In this document: positions 1 to 10,924 of the stretch, in pieces
Layout: each line of letters opens with the position of its first letter
How positions within the stretch are numbered: the stretch's first letter is position 1
Assembly (NCBI GenBank): GCA_037951105.1
Contig: JBAMJV010003019.1
Span: 41,001-105,000, forward strand
Source of the DNA: Echinarachnius parma
Lineage: Eukaryota > Echinodermata > Echinoidea > Clypeasteroida > Echinarachniidae
Direction of reading: 5' to 3'
Length of the DNA stretch: 64,000 bases
Notes under the pieces: model-generated
What the model was told of the DNA's origin: nothing
Database searches by the model: none
The model's input: the letters and a program-made list of their open reading frames with translations, nothing else
Position numbers and translations under genes: made by a program

Positions 1-195
1 CAGCTGAATTCAAAAGCTTTGCCCCCCCCCCTCCCCCCCCCCCCTCCCCCCCCCCTCCCCCCCCCCCCTCCCTCAGCCATAAAAAAACCGGGCACGCTGC
101 TGGGTTGTCGCTTCGCTCCCTCGCCAGAGATGGACGAATCATCCCCCCCCCCCCCCCCCCAATGGCGAGAAGAAATCGACGCCCTTGTATCATTA
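1..195 (+). repeat. Dispersed repeat with C tracts (copy 1)
   Basis: Runs of C are followed by a roughly 110-base segment (about 74-190) that recurs almost unchanged at 42077-42196 and, inverted and shorter, near 30586-30640. The shared core includes CGCTTCGCTCCCTCGCC and CGAGAAGAAATCGACGCCC. It is the end of a repetitive element truncated by the window edge; its class is not determined. Confidence 0.6.
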
Positions 196-265
196 TAATA
201 TTCAATTCAAACATATATAAAGAAACTGACCAGATAATGTGATTGAAAAGGAGCAAAGAAAATGG

Positions 266-338
266 GATTTCAACGGGATTTGAACCCGAGACCTCCGGAT
301 TGCTAGTCCGGTGCTCTTACCAACTGAGCTATAGAAAA
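266..338 (-). tRNA. tRNA-like gene, probably a pseudogene or SINE head
   Basis: Read on the minus strand, this has a D arm with a box-A-like TAGCTCAGTTGG, a five-pair anticodon stem (CCGGA/TCCGG) around the loop CTAGCAA, a variable region AGGTC, and a T arm with the box-B-like GGTTCAAATCC. By loop position the anticodon would be AGC (alanine). The acceptor stem pairs poorly in the standard register; a bulged GGGTTTTTC/GAAATCCC pairing is possible. A CCA and then TTTT follow the 3' end. The internal Pol III promoter boxes look intact, but the weak acceptor stem favours a tRNA-derived repeat or pseudogene over a functional tRNA. Confidence 0.45.
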
Positions 339-344
339 ACCCCG

Positions 345-1950
345 AGAAAACCCTAGTTTGGCGCTCGTCCCTGAAACCCCTTAATTTTCATTGCTCGAGT
401 GGTCATAAGCTATTATAAACCTGACATAAGCCCGAAGGATAGAAATCAACTTGGTGATATATATGCGAGGGATCACCAAAGTGATACAGCTTTTTAAAAT
501 AATTGATTCAAACACATAAATAAACGGACCAGAAATATATATTGTGATTAGAATGGGATAATAATATTCAGTGAAATATTCCATAATTTCACTTTCAAAA
601 GAAGCAACATAATATAGCCAGCTCCCTCCAAGTACAAGTCATACGTTGTTTCATTTAACATGTTTAAGTTAAGGATTACTTCATCTTGTACTTTGACAAA
701 GAATTATAATGAATCATAAATCAGACAAAAATTCGCAAACAATCATTTTCGTAATGTTGAGTTGGGAAATAGAACATGAAACTGATATCAGAAATGATTA
801 TCGTTCAGATGTAGAGTAAACCCAAGTGTAGTATTTATACAAGTGGAATGAATTCGGGCTGCGTTCCATGTGAGTTCGGAATTGTCGGTTTCATGTCGGG
901 GTCCATTCAAATATTATCGGGGTCGTATCGGTCTTGATTCGGCCGAATGCAAACCGAATTCACGCGATGAATAGAAGACCGAATGATTTTGGTGTGACTG
1001 CTAGCCCCAGTTCGGTCTCTTGTCGGAGCCCGATAAAGCGAAATTTCTAATTTAAATAGTTCGGTTTGGTGTCGGTCTGGGTTCGGTCTTGCGGTGTGAC
1101 TAGGGTATAAGCATAAGAGAAACGAGGTAGCTCCAAGTAATGTTCATGGAGTTAGACACTTTACAGGCCTCACTTTAACGCAAACGTTCATTTTAAATGA
1201 ACAATAATTGTAATTCGGTTGTAAGAAATCCTAAATACTAAATAATTTACGATGCAAGAGCAGAATATTGAATTAATAAATAATTGCTACTTTTCATTTT
1301 ACTCATTTCGTCACGCAGTAATAGTTAGAAGATGGACAGGTTTGCTCTCCGTGAATCAATACATACCTGTCATGGAAATGAAAAACAGCAGGAAAGTCTT
1401 CATGTTGTGCGGTCGTGTGCTATTTGCCCTATAGCCTGTAGAAAGCAGATAACGTAAACATATCAACAAATTTAGCAAAATCATAATCTAGCATGCTTAC
1501 AACTTATATAATTATAATGATGATGCATTTATATAAAGTCCATTTAAAGGGATAAACGGTAACATCGTCAAAATGCCTATAATTAAAACTCTAGTGGTTA
1601 ATCATATCGTGTTAAGTGTTCGTATTACCAACAGAATCATGGAACAGGTTTCGACTTTCCGAATTTCCCCTGTGTTAAAAGGAAATTCATGATTTGAGTG
1701 TTCGGATTTGCAATTATCCACTGGAGAATTATAATTGTGTACACATTTAGTGCAATGAGTTAGCGACTTACTCGCTCATTCCTCAGTCATATGACATTCG
1801 TTTACCATGGAATGTTCACACATCACTCGTCAGTGGACATACATCAGATCACAGAAATACAAATTTTATCAGCAGATGTCAACAAATGTCTGACTCTGGA
1901 AACGAAACATTTTCGAATGAAAATGTTCATCACCTTAATAAAGGGGACCA
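345..1950. other. No recognised gene
   Basis: AT-rich non-coding sequence. Between about 865 and 1110 there is a block rich in TCGG/CCGA words (repeated GTTCGG, GTCGG and CGAATTC-like motifs) that resembles a degenerate palindromic MITE, but no clean terminal repeats could be defined. A short motif at 1116-1165 reappears inverted at 7578-7625. Confidence 0.4.
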
Positions 1951-1953
1951 CCA

Positions 1954-2262
1954 CACAGTAAAAAAAAAATTAAACAACTTTTTAAACAACCAAAAACGCT
2001 GTTTAAGCCGGTCCCTCTAACAACGTTGTTTAAAATTTTGAACAACCAAGATCTGGTTGTTCAAAATTTTAAACAATGTTGTTAGAGGGACCGGCTTAAA
2101 AAGCCAAAAATGCTGTTTAAGCCGGTCCCTCTAACAACATTGTTTAGAATTTTGAACAACCAACATCTTGGTTGTTCAACATTTTAAACAACGTTGTTAG
2201 AGGGACCGGCTTAAACAGCGTTTTTGGTTGTTTAAAAAGTTGTTTAATTTTTTTTTACTGTG
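1954..2262. mobile_element. Palindromic MITE made of two tandem hairpins
   Basis: The element starts CACAGTAAAAAAA and ends with the inverse TTTTTTTTACTGTG. Inside, the word GCCGGTCCCTCTAACAAC and its inverse alternate four times, so the element is two consecutive near-perfect hairpins of about 105 bases each, both closing on TGGTTGTTC/GAACAACCA. It is non-coding. The target-site duplication is unclear: only the dinucleotide CA could be shared, so the superfamily is left open. Confidence 0.75.
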
Positions 2263-4257
2263 CAGGCAAAGAACAACACATAATTATATGTTTTGGTACC
2301 GTTTTGTGGTATCAAATAGATACCCAAAATTTTGCAAAGGGTTGTGTAATTCATAAACAAAGCAATTGGAACCACTACTATTTCCTAGTTCCGTACAGGC
2401 CTACAGGCCAAACATTTGCGACTGTGCCAATGCTATTCACGCGTACGTTAAGAGACAATAGATTTCCGGACGATTCGTTCGCTCCGGACAAATTAGTCTC
2501 GTAAATGCAGACCCATGAAATGGTGATGCGTTTTCCAATTATATATTTTTTTGTCTGGAAACATATTTTTGTGAACTTGTTGATGGAATGGAATACAAAT
2601 GATGTTACCCTTCATTTATACGAATATTATTTTTGGGTGGTGGTACCATTTAAGATAAAGAATCATCAAACAAAACAATTCGGATATTTACTTTTTGCTA
2701 CATTGATACATTGATTTCCGACTACTTTCAATTGAATTTCGATTTGTTTCATTACACTTTCAATATAACAGTGTGCGAAAGAATATCGTGATAATAAAGG
2801 GGCATTAAATCTTAAAATACTTATACCCTATAGGGCCAATTGTTAAAACAAAAAATACTAAATGCAAAAAGGGTGCTTCAATATTTCCGTAACTACATAA
2901 AAGTAGCCTTATCAATTTCTAGTAGTCAAAAATGGAAACAAAATCTTGATTCGCGAGCCAACGATTGAAACAAAAACTATTCGAAATTACTAACCTTCGA
3001 AAATAAAATCCTTCGAAATCACAACATTTCTAAACAAGGAACCTTCAGGAAAATCCACCTTCTGATAAATGAGCGGTATAGTTGAATGGATGCGCAGCTT
3101 CCTAAAAAAAATAACAACAATTTTTGTTGGCGTACAGGTCTAGTCTATTTACTCTGTGATGAACTTTGCCTACACAAATTGCCCCCGCCGCTGATGAAAT
3201 TATGCAATTAAAGCTCCACAGACAAGAAAACTACCTCAAAATTGTGTTTTACTGTATCTAAGGTAGATTTTCATGAAGATTACTATTAAAAACATATTTT
3301 CCTCGTGGGAAAACCCGGTAAAAAAAAAAAAAAATCATCTTGTAAATTCACCTTAGGAACCTCCATACAAAATTTGAGTCCGGGCGAAGAAAAATGACGT
3401 CATCTTTGTGACGTCACATAAGGACAATCGCAGTAGACGTACACGCTGAGTGCATCTACTCACGTTCATAGAGAGATATTATTTCGATTTATTATTATTT
3501 CGATCCACGCTCAGATGTGTTGCTGCATCCTGCTACAATGCACTTCTTAGGCATTTTCAGTTAAGCCTAAATTTCCAAGCAAATACGAGTTTGTTTTACT
3601 AGCAAGTCAAAGACTCTGCATGTAAACCATGCACGTTCGAATTTTGAACTCCGTGTTGTGGTCCTCATGTGACGCCATGACCCGATGGGCACGTACACAC
3701 ACGCGCGCTCCGCTATAAATAACTTTTTTAGGAGTATGGAACGCCGATGCGAAAAAAGCCCAAACTTAAGGATTTATTTGAAGAAAAAAAGAGTGTGGTA
3801 TGTCAATATAGGCCTATATTCAAAGCTATAAACCTAAATCAAAGCCGGGATTTCACTATACCTTTAATTTGTGAGACGTATTGGGTTGACAAATAGTAAT
3901 TGTAATAAAAAGTTTTATTGTCTTCCTCCAAGAGCTGTTCCCTTCCAAGAAAGAGAGGAACTTCTGCCACAATGCCTGTTAAATACCCCAACATATAATC
4001 GTGGCATATTATTTAAATCTTATGACGTGGGTTTAAAAAAAGATACGGTACAATCAGGAAAACATTTATTTCATTACGATAATACAACATTTAGAGATTA
4101 GTTGGTGCCGTTTCATATTACAGTTGATGAGTTGTGCTTTTTGATGCACTCTGTTTGACGTATTACTTTAAGGGATTCGAACCATTCATGATTGTATGCG
4201 ATATTTACAATTACAATTGTTAATTTGTGCCTATTTTTCTTATATGCAATGACAATG
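2263..4257. other. No recognised gene
   Basis: Non-coding, AT-rich sequence with short poly-A/T runs. Short open frames are present but lack any domain, codon bias or splice context. Nothing further is supported. Confidence 0.4.
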
Positions 4258-4780
4258 TTAAAGGGGTAGAACAGTTTTGGTATAGAGGGCGCTGCACAAA
4301 ATAATTTTTTGTAAGGGATTATGAAAAAAACTGAGTGTAAATTCTGAAAGAACATACAATTTTAATGGCAGAATAAACTCAAAATCGTATCAGAAACGGC
4401 TGAAATATTAATACAAATATCTAATCAAAATAAATCTGGGGCCCAGATTTATTCGATAATTACAAAAATCAAAATAAAAATGCCTACACTTTTTCAAAAA
4501 TGTTCCAAAGAGGTTTTTGAATAGCTGTTGATGATTTCTATATCTAATCATTATTTCAAAAAAACATCACATGCATAATTTTGTATGAAAAATGGTTGTC
4601 ACCGATGCTTTTTTAGAGAGCGCCCTCTTGTGTTTTAATGGCTTTTTGAAATGATAACAGGCTTTTTAATTAGTCGTTTGTAATTGTCTGTACCTTGCGA
4701 GCATGGTGGAGTGATAACTTTTAGTTTTAATTGTTATTGTGCATGATTTGGTTACTTTAGCGCAGCCTTACCAAAACAGG
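4258..4780 (+). mobile_element. TTAA-flanked MITE, decayed copy
   Basis: Begins TTAAAGGGGTAGAACAG and contains family landmarks: TATAGAGGGCGCT near the left end, CAGAAACGGCTGAAATAT in the middle, GCGCCCTCTTG and GATAACAGGC in the right half, and GAGCATGGTGGAG near the right end. The right terminal repeat is degenerate (ACCAAAACAGG). The same family recurs at 7808, 34889, 40225, 42970 and 61105. Confidence 0.7.
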
Positions 4781-5440
4781 ATATGTATTGCAAACTTTTT
4801 CTCTCCACCCTTCCTATTATGAAATATGAACGAACAAGTAATTACTTAAGTACACTAATTATGCCTCTTTTATGATGTATGATTTCATGACTTTATGACT
4901 TTTATTACTTCTCCTTCATGATTTTACGACTTGTATGACTTTCGTTTTTGTTTCAAAGTACTCTATACCAATATATGCTTTGATTTTGTTTAAAGATTCA
5001 TGTGCATGGTTAAAATGTAGTTTATTAAGCATTATGTATATAAACGATAAACAATGAGTTGCCTAAGAAATGTAATATTGACATTGGCATCATAATAATG
5101 TACATATTAGGAAGTGTCATCCAAAACTTGTGTATAAGTTTCTTGTTTTTATTATATAGCCCTATTTCTGTAATATATAAATTGACTTTTGTTGTTTATG
5201 CTTTCGCCATTATTCTTTACGTCAACCTGTTTGCATGGTTTCCGAATTGCTCGAAAAGGGGGTCAATCGAATACTTGATATTTCTGAAAATAAAAATTCG
5301 AACTGAAATGTAAAATTAAAGTATTCACTTTGTATATTCATCAGTGGCTTTTGACCAGTATACTGGTGGTCATGGTGGTTATATTTATACTATAATTAGA
5401 CAAGTCCAAGTGATTTTGTATATCTAACATGTCTATCGTG
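4781..5440. other. No recognised gene
   Basis: AT-rich non-coding sequence between a MITE and the first unit of the duplication array. One 84-codon open frame (5059-5313) is hydrophobic but shows no domain or splice signals, so it is not called. Confidence 0.35.
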
Positions 5441-5446
5441 TAGGAC

Positions 5447-7660
5447 ATGATCAAAGCGGAAAGTAGTCCCGTCGAGCTTAATATACTTGTATTACCGTAT
5501 TACCGTAACGAGCCATTTTCACAGCAACATCATCACCACAATGATCGATCATCACCATCAACATCATCATCATCACCATCATCGCCGTCATCGTCTTTTT
5601 ATTTGTTTTCTAGTTATAGTGTTTCTTTTAGGGGATCTTATAGACATTTCTAAATGAGTGGATATTATATCATGCTCTCTGCATTATGTAAGGAAAGTAT
5701 CTGGCTAGTCTAAATATTGATTAAAACTATTGAAAATGTTCGAAATTAGTGAGAAAGAAGTTGCTAGATGAATCCTTTTTATATGTAGGACTTTTATGGT
5801 AACAAATGACAAAAAATAGAGCATGACAACCCCAGGCCTCCTCAGTTTGCATGCTATACTGCTGACAGTAAATACATAACTTCTGATGAAGAACAACGAA
5901 GATGTTCGAAACGTCAAGCTAAAACAAGTAAGTTGATTGTGTGAAAATAACATTTTAAAAAGTAAATATATAGTTTCCACTTTCCATTGGCTGGGCAATC
6001 AATGAGGGCAGATTTGTCAGCTTCATTATCGTGGTATCAACTAGTCCGTGTTCCGGACGTAAATGATGCACTATTATATTTGGCCGTCAGATGGCGCACT
6101 CTGCGAAGGGCCATATTGTATTTCTGTGAAGGGCCACAGAAATACAATATACAAGAAGGGCAGTACATTCGGTACACAATAGGCCCGTTCTCACTGGAGC
6201 AAATAATCGCGATGCAAATCACGATAAGTTCCCGCGACTTTCAGAAATCATCGCGATTATTTGGATTTCTCGTGATCATTTGGCGCGCGCTGCGTGTATG
6301 TATATACGGTCAAATAATTTCGAAATTCTGATCGCGATGCAAATCGCGCTCATTAAGCCAGTGAGAACGGGCCTAATGTGTATGCGTTCTGTACGTAGTC
6401 GAGCGCATCGATCAACGCGCTGTGACGTAAGTAATATGGTCGATGGGTGTTCAATCGTTTGAGAGAGCCCAGACAGCGGTTATGTATCAACTTGTTGGGT
6501 TCTGTGAGATGCCCCTCTGCTGTAAGTAATGAGAAGCCGACTGTCAATGTCACGTTTATACCTAGACTATTATACATAACATATATTAACTTTGGCGTCG
6601 GGAACTTATATAGGTTTTCCCGCTCAATTTTACACTTTTATCAATCGAATTCATTAAGGGTCATTCAAATTCACGCATTGCCGCGTAATCGTTGGTATCG
6701 GTCCTTCAAAATCCGAAAGGTGCAAACGAATTCATGCATACGCATACGCTTTCGTGAATAGACACAAGAGTTCATTTATGGGCATTCGAATTCGCGAATT
6801 TGCAATAGCGCCAGCATTAACTATATACATGCCATTTTGAATGCCCATTGATGAAAAGGTATGCCCTTTGTGCGAATTCACTTGCTCCTACGTGATTTTG
6901 AACGACTATTTACGAATTCGAATGCTGCTTTGACACGGCGATCGCAAATCGCGCGAATTCGTTTGCTCCTTATATCAATTTGATTGTCACAATCGCGAAA
7001 TTGAGCGGGAAAACCTATATTATACAGGTGTTATATGGTGGTGGAGGGAGTACAACGGATTGTTCCTCTTCCAGGGATTAGAAATATGATTTTGAATCCC
7101 GAGGGAACATTCCATGATGTTCCCGACAACAAACAGTACAAAGTAAATTTATGTTATGTTATATGATTTAGTTTATGCACACAAGTAGCAAATCTTTGGC
7201 CTGTTTTTTGGCATCCTTTGCTCGCCATGGTATTGAGCAGGAAATATGAATTGTTAGTTTAGCATTCGGTCAAAATTGACCCTAACATGGGGTCACGAAA
7301 TGCGACATAGAACGAAAACTACTAAACCGAACTTACTGATCTTATTATTTTTTCAGTGGAAGAATCCCCACCCGGTAAAACCAGTAATTCTGTCCAAATA
7401 GTTCCGGAAGTAGGCCTACGCTGTTTCGTTTTATTTGGACCACCCTGTTTAAACATAATCGATGACAGCCTATCTGTTTTATTCTTCTTTCGTTTTTGGT
7501 AGAGGCAATACTATAATGCAAAATATAATATTCCCAATCGAATAAGTATTTTGAATACAATTCTATTAAAGTGATCCAAGTAAATTGTCTAACTCCACGA
7601 CAATTACTTGGAGCTTCCTCGTTTCTCTTCTGCCGTGTTGTTTAGCTTATGTTAAGAGAA
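5447..7660. repeat. Segmental duplication array, unit A
   Basis: The unit opens with a (CAT)n-rich stretch (5520-5600) and a conserved trailer ending in CTCTGCATTATGTA. The segment at 6040-6180 follows, containing TTCCGGACGTAAATGATGCA. Then comes the block at 6310-6490 with GATCGCGATGCAAATCGCGC and GCGCATCGATCAACGCGCTG. The last block, 7010-7560, contains TGAATCCCGAGGGAACATTC. The same ordered blocks recur at 9650-10600, 10925-13145, 13150-14875 and 14878-16410. A 71-codon minus-strand frame at 7345-7560 recurs at 15456-15671 with one residue changed; it is a by-product of the duplication and is not a recognised protein. Confidence 0.75.
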
Positions 7661-7807
7661 GAATAAAATAGGGTTAGATTTTTTCAAATGTCCCTTTAGT
7701 ATGAAGATAATGATCATTGAAAATCATCATCTCAAAAGCGTTGCCCAGCGCTTTTGGTAAAAAGTACAATTGAATTAAACACAACGCAAAAGAAAATTGT
7801 TCCCCTT

Positions 7808-8352
7808 TTAAAGGGATAGTTGAGTGTTGCATAGGGGGCACTTCACAAAATATTGTTTTGTGAGATAATGAAAAACTGACTGTCAAATTTGAAAGAACAT
7901 ACAATCTTAATGACAGAATAAACTTTATTTGAACAAAGTCGGTTCAGAAACGGCTGAAATATCCATAAACATATTTGTATTCAAAATTTCTACGCCAGGG
8001 GATATTTAGACTTTTTAGAAAAAATTTAAAAATGCTTAAAGACTTCTTTGAAAAAAATCTGAATAGGATTTTAAAAAGTTGTTGATGATATCTCTATTGA
8101 ATCATTATTTCAATAAAACATTAAATGCACAATTTTGTATGAAAAATGGCTAAAACCAAAAAAAAAAAAATAAGAGCGCCCTCTTGAGTTCTAACGGCTC
8201 TCTTTGAATGATAACAGGGGTTTTACTTAGTCGTTTGTAATTGTGTATACTTTTCGAGCATGGTGAAGTTATAACTATTATTTTGTACCGTAATGCTGCA
8301 GGTTTTGGTTACTAAAGTTAAGTTTGACCAATACTCAACTATATCCCTTTAA
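7808..8352 (+). mobile_element. TTAA-flanked MITE, intact copy
   Basis: Starts TTAAAGGGATAGTTGAG and ends with the inverse CTCAACTATATCCCTTTAA, so both ends lie on TTAA. The TTAA duplication and terminal AGGGATAG are consistent with a piggyBac-like insertion mode, but no transposase is present. The interior is non-coding and shares landmarks with the other family members. Confidence 0.8.
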
Positions 8353-8439
8353 CAAAAAATATTTTCAAATTGCGCCTGAACAAACAATATGTATGTTTAT
8401 TACGTAACATTTGTGTAGAATAAGAGATATCCATTATTT

Positions 8440-8960
8440 CATGGCCAAATGCATACTCAGCATGGGCGTAGGGGAACATTTTCTCAGGTGGGTGGGGGCG
8501 GGGGGGGGGGGGGCCGAGGTTTTTGCCCGAATAATTTTCCTTCCCGCCTTTTCACCTGGGAAGCAAGCAAGCAAAACAAACAAAGGTCCTCGTCCTTTTG
8601 ATGCCCGAAAATGAAATATTTTTGTGGCTGATTCTAAACATAACACAATTCTGCCAGAATATGAGACAGTTTTGCCCGAAAATAACCAAACTTTGCCCGA
8701 ATGTAGCATTAGTTTACACGAATATGACCGTGATTGCCCGCATATGGCATGGTTTTGCCCGAATATGACCGTGTTTGCCCGCATATGGCATGGTTTTGCC
8801 CGAATATGCCATGGTTTTGTCCTAATTCCAGGTGTTTTTGCCTGAATATGGCCGTTTTCAAAACTTCGGGGGGGGGGGGGGGGGGGGGGGGGGCTACAGC
8901 CCCCTCCCCCACCTACTACACCTATGGTACTCATGTTAAAGGCCAAATCGTCTAATTACA
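8440..8960. repeat. G-tract element with degenerate GCCCGAATATG repeats
   Basis: The left side has GGCGTAGG and a G run (about 8500-8513); the right side has a G run of about 24 bases (8869-8892). Between them, the phrase TTTTGCCCGAATATG, or near variants, recurs about every 21-40 bases from 8620 to 8860. Similar phrases occur at 27385-27660 and 30010-30155. Long low-complexity reading frames here are artefacts of the repeat. Confidence 0.6.
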
Positions 8961-8996
8961 ACACTCACAAAATATTATGCATGCATCAGTGGCGTA

Positions 8997-9187
8997 GCGA
9001 CGGAGGGGTAGGGGAGGGGGCACATGTGCCCCCCCCCCCCCAATCATGTGGACAAAACAATAGGAAACATTAGGGGACTTTTGAGGGAAAAAAGCAATAC
9101 ATAAGGTGTGCCCCCTCCCCCCCCCCCCCCCCCCCCCCCCAATAATCTTGCGTGCCCGCCAAACAGTCCGACCACGCTACGCCGCTG
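8997..9187. mobile_element. hAT-type non-autonomous element with 8-bp TSD
   Basis: The left end is CAGTGGCGTAGCG and the right end is its inverse CGCTACGCCGCTG. It is flanked on both sides by a perfect 8-base duplication, GCATGCAT (8989-8996 and 9188-9195). An 8-bp duplication with CAG...CTG ends is the hallmark of hAT transposons. The paralogous duplicate at 10933-10940 carries a single GCATGCAT with the same right flank, giving a partial empty-site reference. The interior holds C runs and no coding sequence. Confidence 0.85.
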
Positions 9188-10650
9188 GCATGCATAGTAT
9201 GGTAGTGAAAAGGGTATGTGTGGTTGAATGAATAGATTATGACTCATGAAACCATTATGTTTGAAATAACATCCATTGCGAATTGTGAAAAAGCACGTAC
9301 ATATAGCTAAATGCAGTAGTTGTTATTTAATTATTGTAAAGCAATACCAGGGAAAGCAATTCAGTCGGACGTTTTCTGAATTCTCAATAGAGACATTACT
9401 TGTGTGAATCTTGAATTGAGGTCATGTTATTTTTTATTCAACCAACTGCCCCTCATCAATAACATAGATAATACATTAAATCACCCATGCAGCAATAATT
9501 TTGTGCATTTTGTTTTTATTCTGGCGTAACGCGTGGGACGAATTTAAAAAAAAGCTTGGACTTGCCCTATTTCAATATAATACTACATCAAAACGTTCAA
9601 AAACAATAATATATATATATTAACGAAAAAAAAAAGTTCAATAACGGATGGATATGAAGCCATTTCCACAGCAACATCATCACTACAATCTTCATCATCA
9701 CAATCACCACGAACACCATCGCCATCATCATTACCATCATTATTACCATCAACATTTTTGTTTTGTTGGTGCTGCTTTTAGAGGGAGCTTATAGACATTT
9801 TAAAAATCTTATCACGCTCTCTGCATTATGTAAAACAGACGTTTGGCTAGTCCAAATGCTGATTAAAGAATAATTATTGAAAGTGATCAAAATTAGTAAG
9901 AAAGAAATATCTAGAAAAACCCTTTGTAATGTTGACTTGTATTTGGATAAGCCATATAACATCATGGAATGTTCCCTCGGGATTTGAAATGCTATTTCGG
10001 GAAGACGATACGTCCCTCGACATGTTAAATCTTTCGCGAGAGTAACATTCCGTAATGTTCCATTCCCGTCCTGTTAACATGTATATCCTTGTGCGCATTT
10101 GGCAGCCTCTGGCTCGTATGCTCCTCGGGGAGTTGAGAAATTTACGCAATATAATTGTGTGGGTTTAAACTATACCCGTTAACCATGCATGGGTAATACT
10201 AGCGCCCGGAGTGTCAATTCGTATACCAGTAATCATTAGTATAACCTTCATCGATATACATGTACATACTTGATGACAGCCTAACTGTTCGATTCTTCTT
10301 TCGATTTTGAGTAGAGTCAATATTATAATACAAAATATATTTTTAATTGAATAAGTATTTTGAAAAAAGTTGTATATACTGTAGGCTACAATGCCGGTTT
10401 TAATTAATGAATTCGAGTGCTGGACCGCCCGGCCTTGGATAAAATAAATAAATGTCAATAATGTTTATTTGTCAATTTGTAGTCAACCAAAATAATAGTC
10501 CCAGAAATCAGTTTCACTTTCATTTCATCCACGGTAGCCATGGTAGGGGTGTTTTGTTTTGTCAAATTTGCTCACACGGTAGGCCTTAGTCATGTTAGTG
10601 CTAGTGAGGTGCACGTCCAGTATAACTGTTACATTACCTCATCTATTCAG
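9188..10650. repeat. Segmental duplication array, unit B (partial)
   Basis: The 9188-9440 stretch matches 10930-11140 (shared GGTATGTGTGGTTGAATG and a CTGAATT...CAATA core). The (CAT)n block at 9660-9745 and its trailer match 5520-5700 and 11410-11590. The tail near 10388-10580 carries the shared ATGCCGGTTTTAATTAAT and ATCCACGGTAGCCATGG motifs. The GCGCATCGATCAACGCGCTG block is absent, so this unit is incomplete. Confidence 0.6.
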
Positions 10651-10924
10651 TCAGTGGGTGTGGTTTGTTTTTTCTCCGAAGGATCGTCATTTCGCAGTTA
10701 GGAAGAGTCATTTTGTGAGGGGTTTACATATCATAGAGTGCCCCAAAAAAATAAGCCCCCCCCCCCCCCCCCCCCCCCCCCATCGGTCGGACCTCGCTAT
10801 TATTAATTACTCTTACAATAATACTTTTTTACCTATTTGAACATTTCGATAATGCAGTATTCCATGTTATCACTGATCCTTGAATGTCCGAAGGGATATT
10901 TGAGTTTGGGTATAGAGGGCGCTT

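Noticed and set aside
7345-7560. A 71-codon frame conserved at 15456-15671, 12723-13061 and 14442-14657
   Set aside because: Conservation is explained by duplication of the whole non-coding unit. The frame is disrupted in two of the copies, and substitutions do not favour coding.
8434-8946. A 170-codon minus-strand frame rich in proline/glycine and repeated residues
   Set aside because: Generated by poly-G/C tracts and the degenerate GCCCGAATATG repeat; no codon or splice support.
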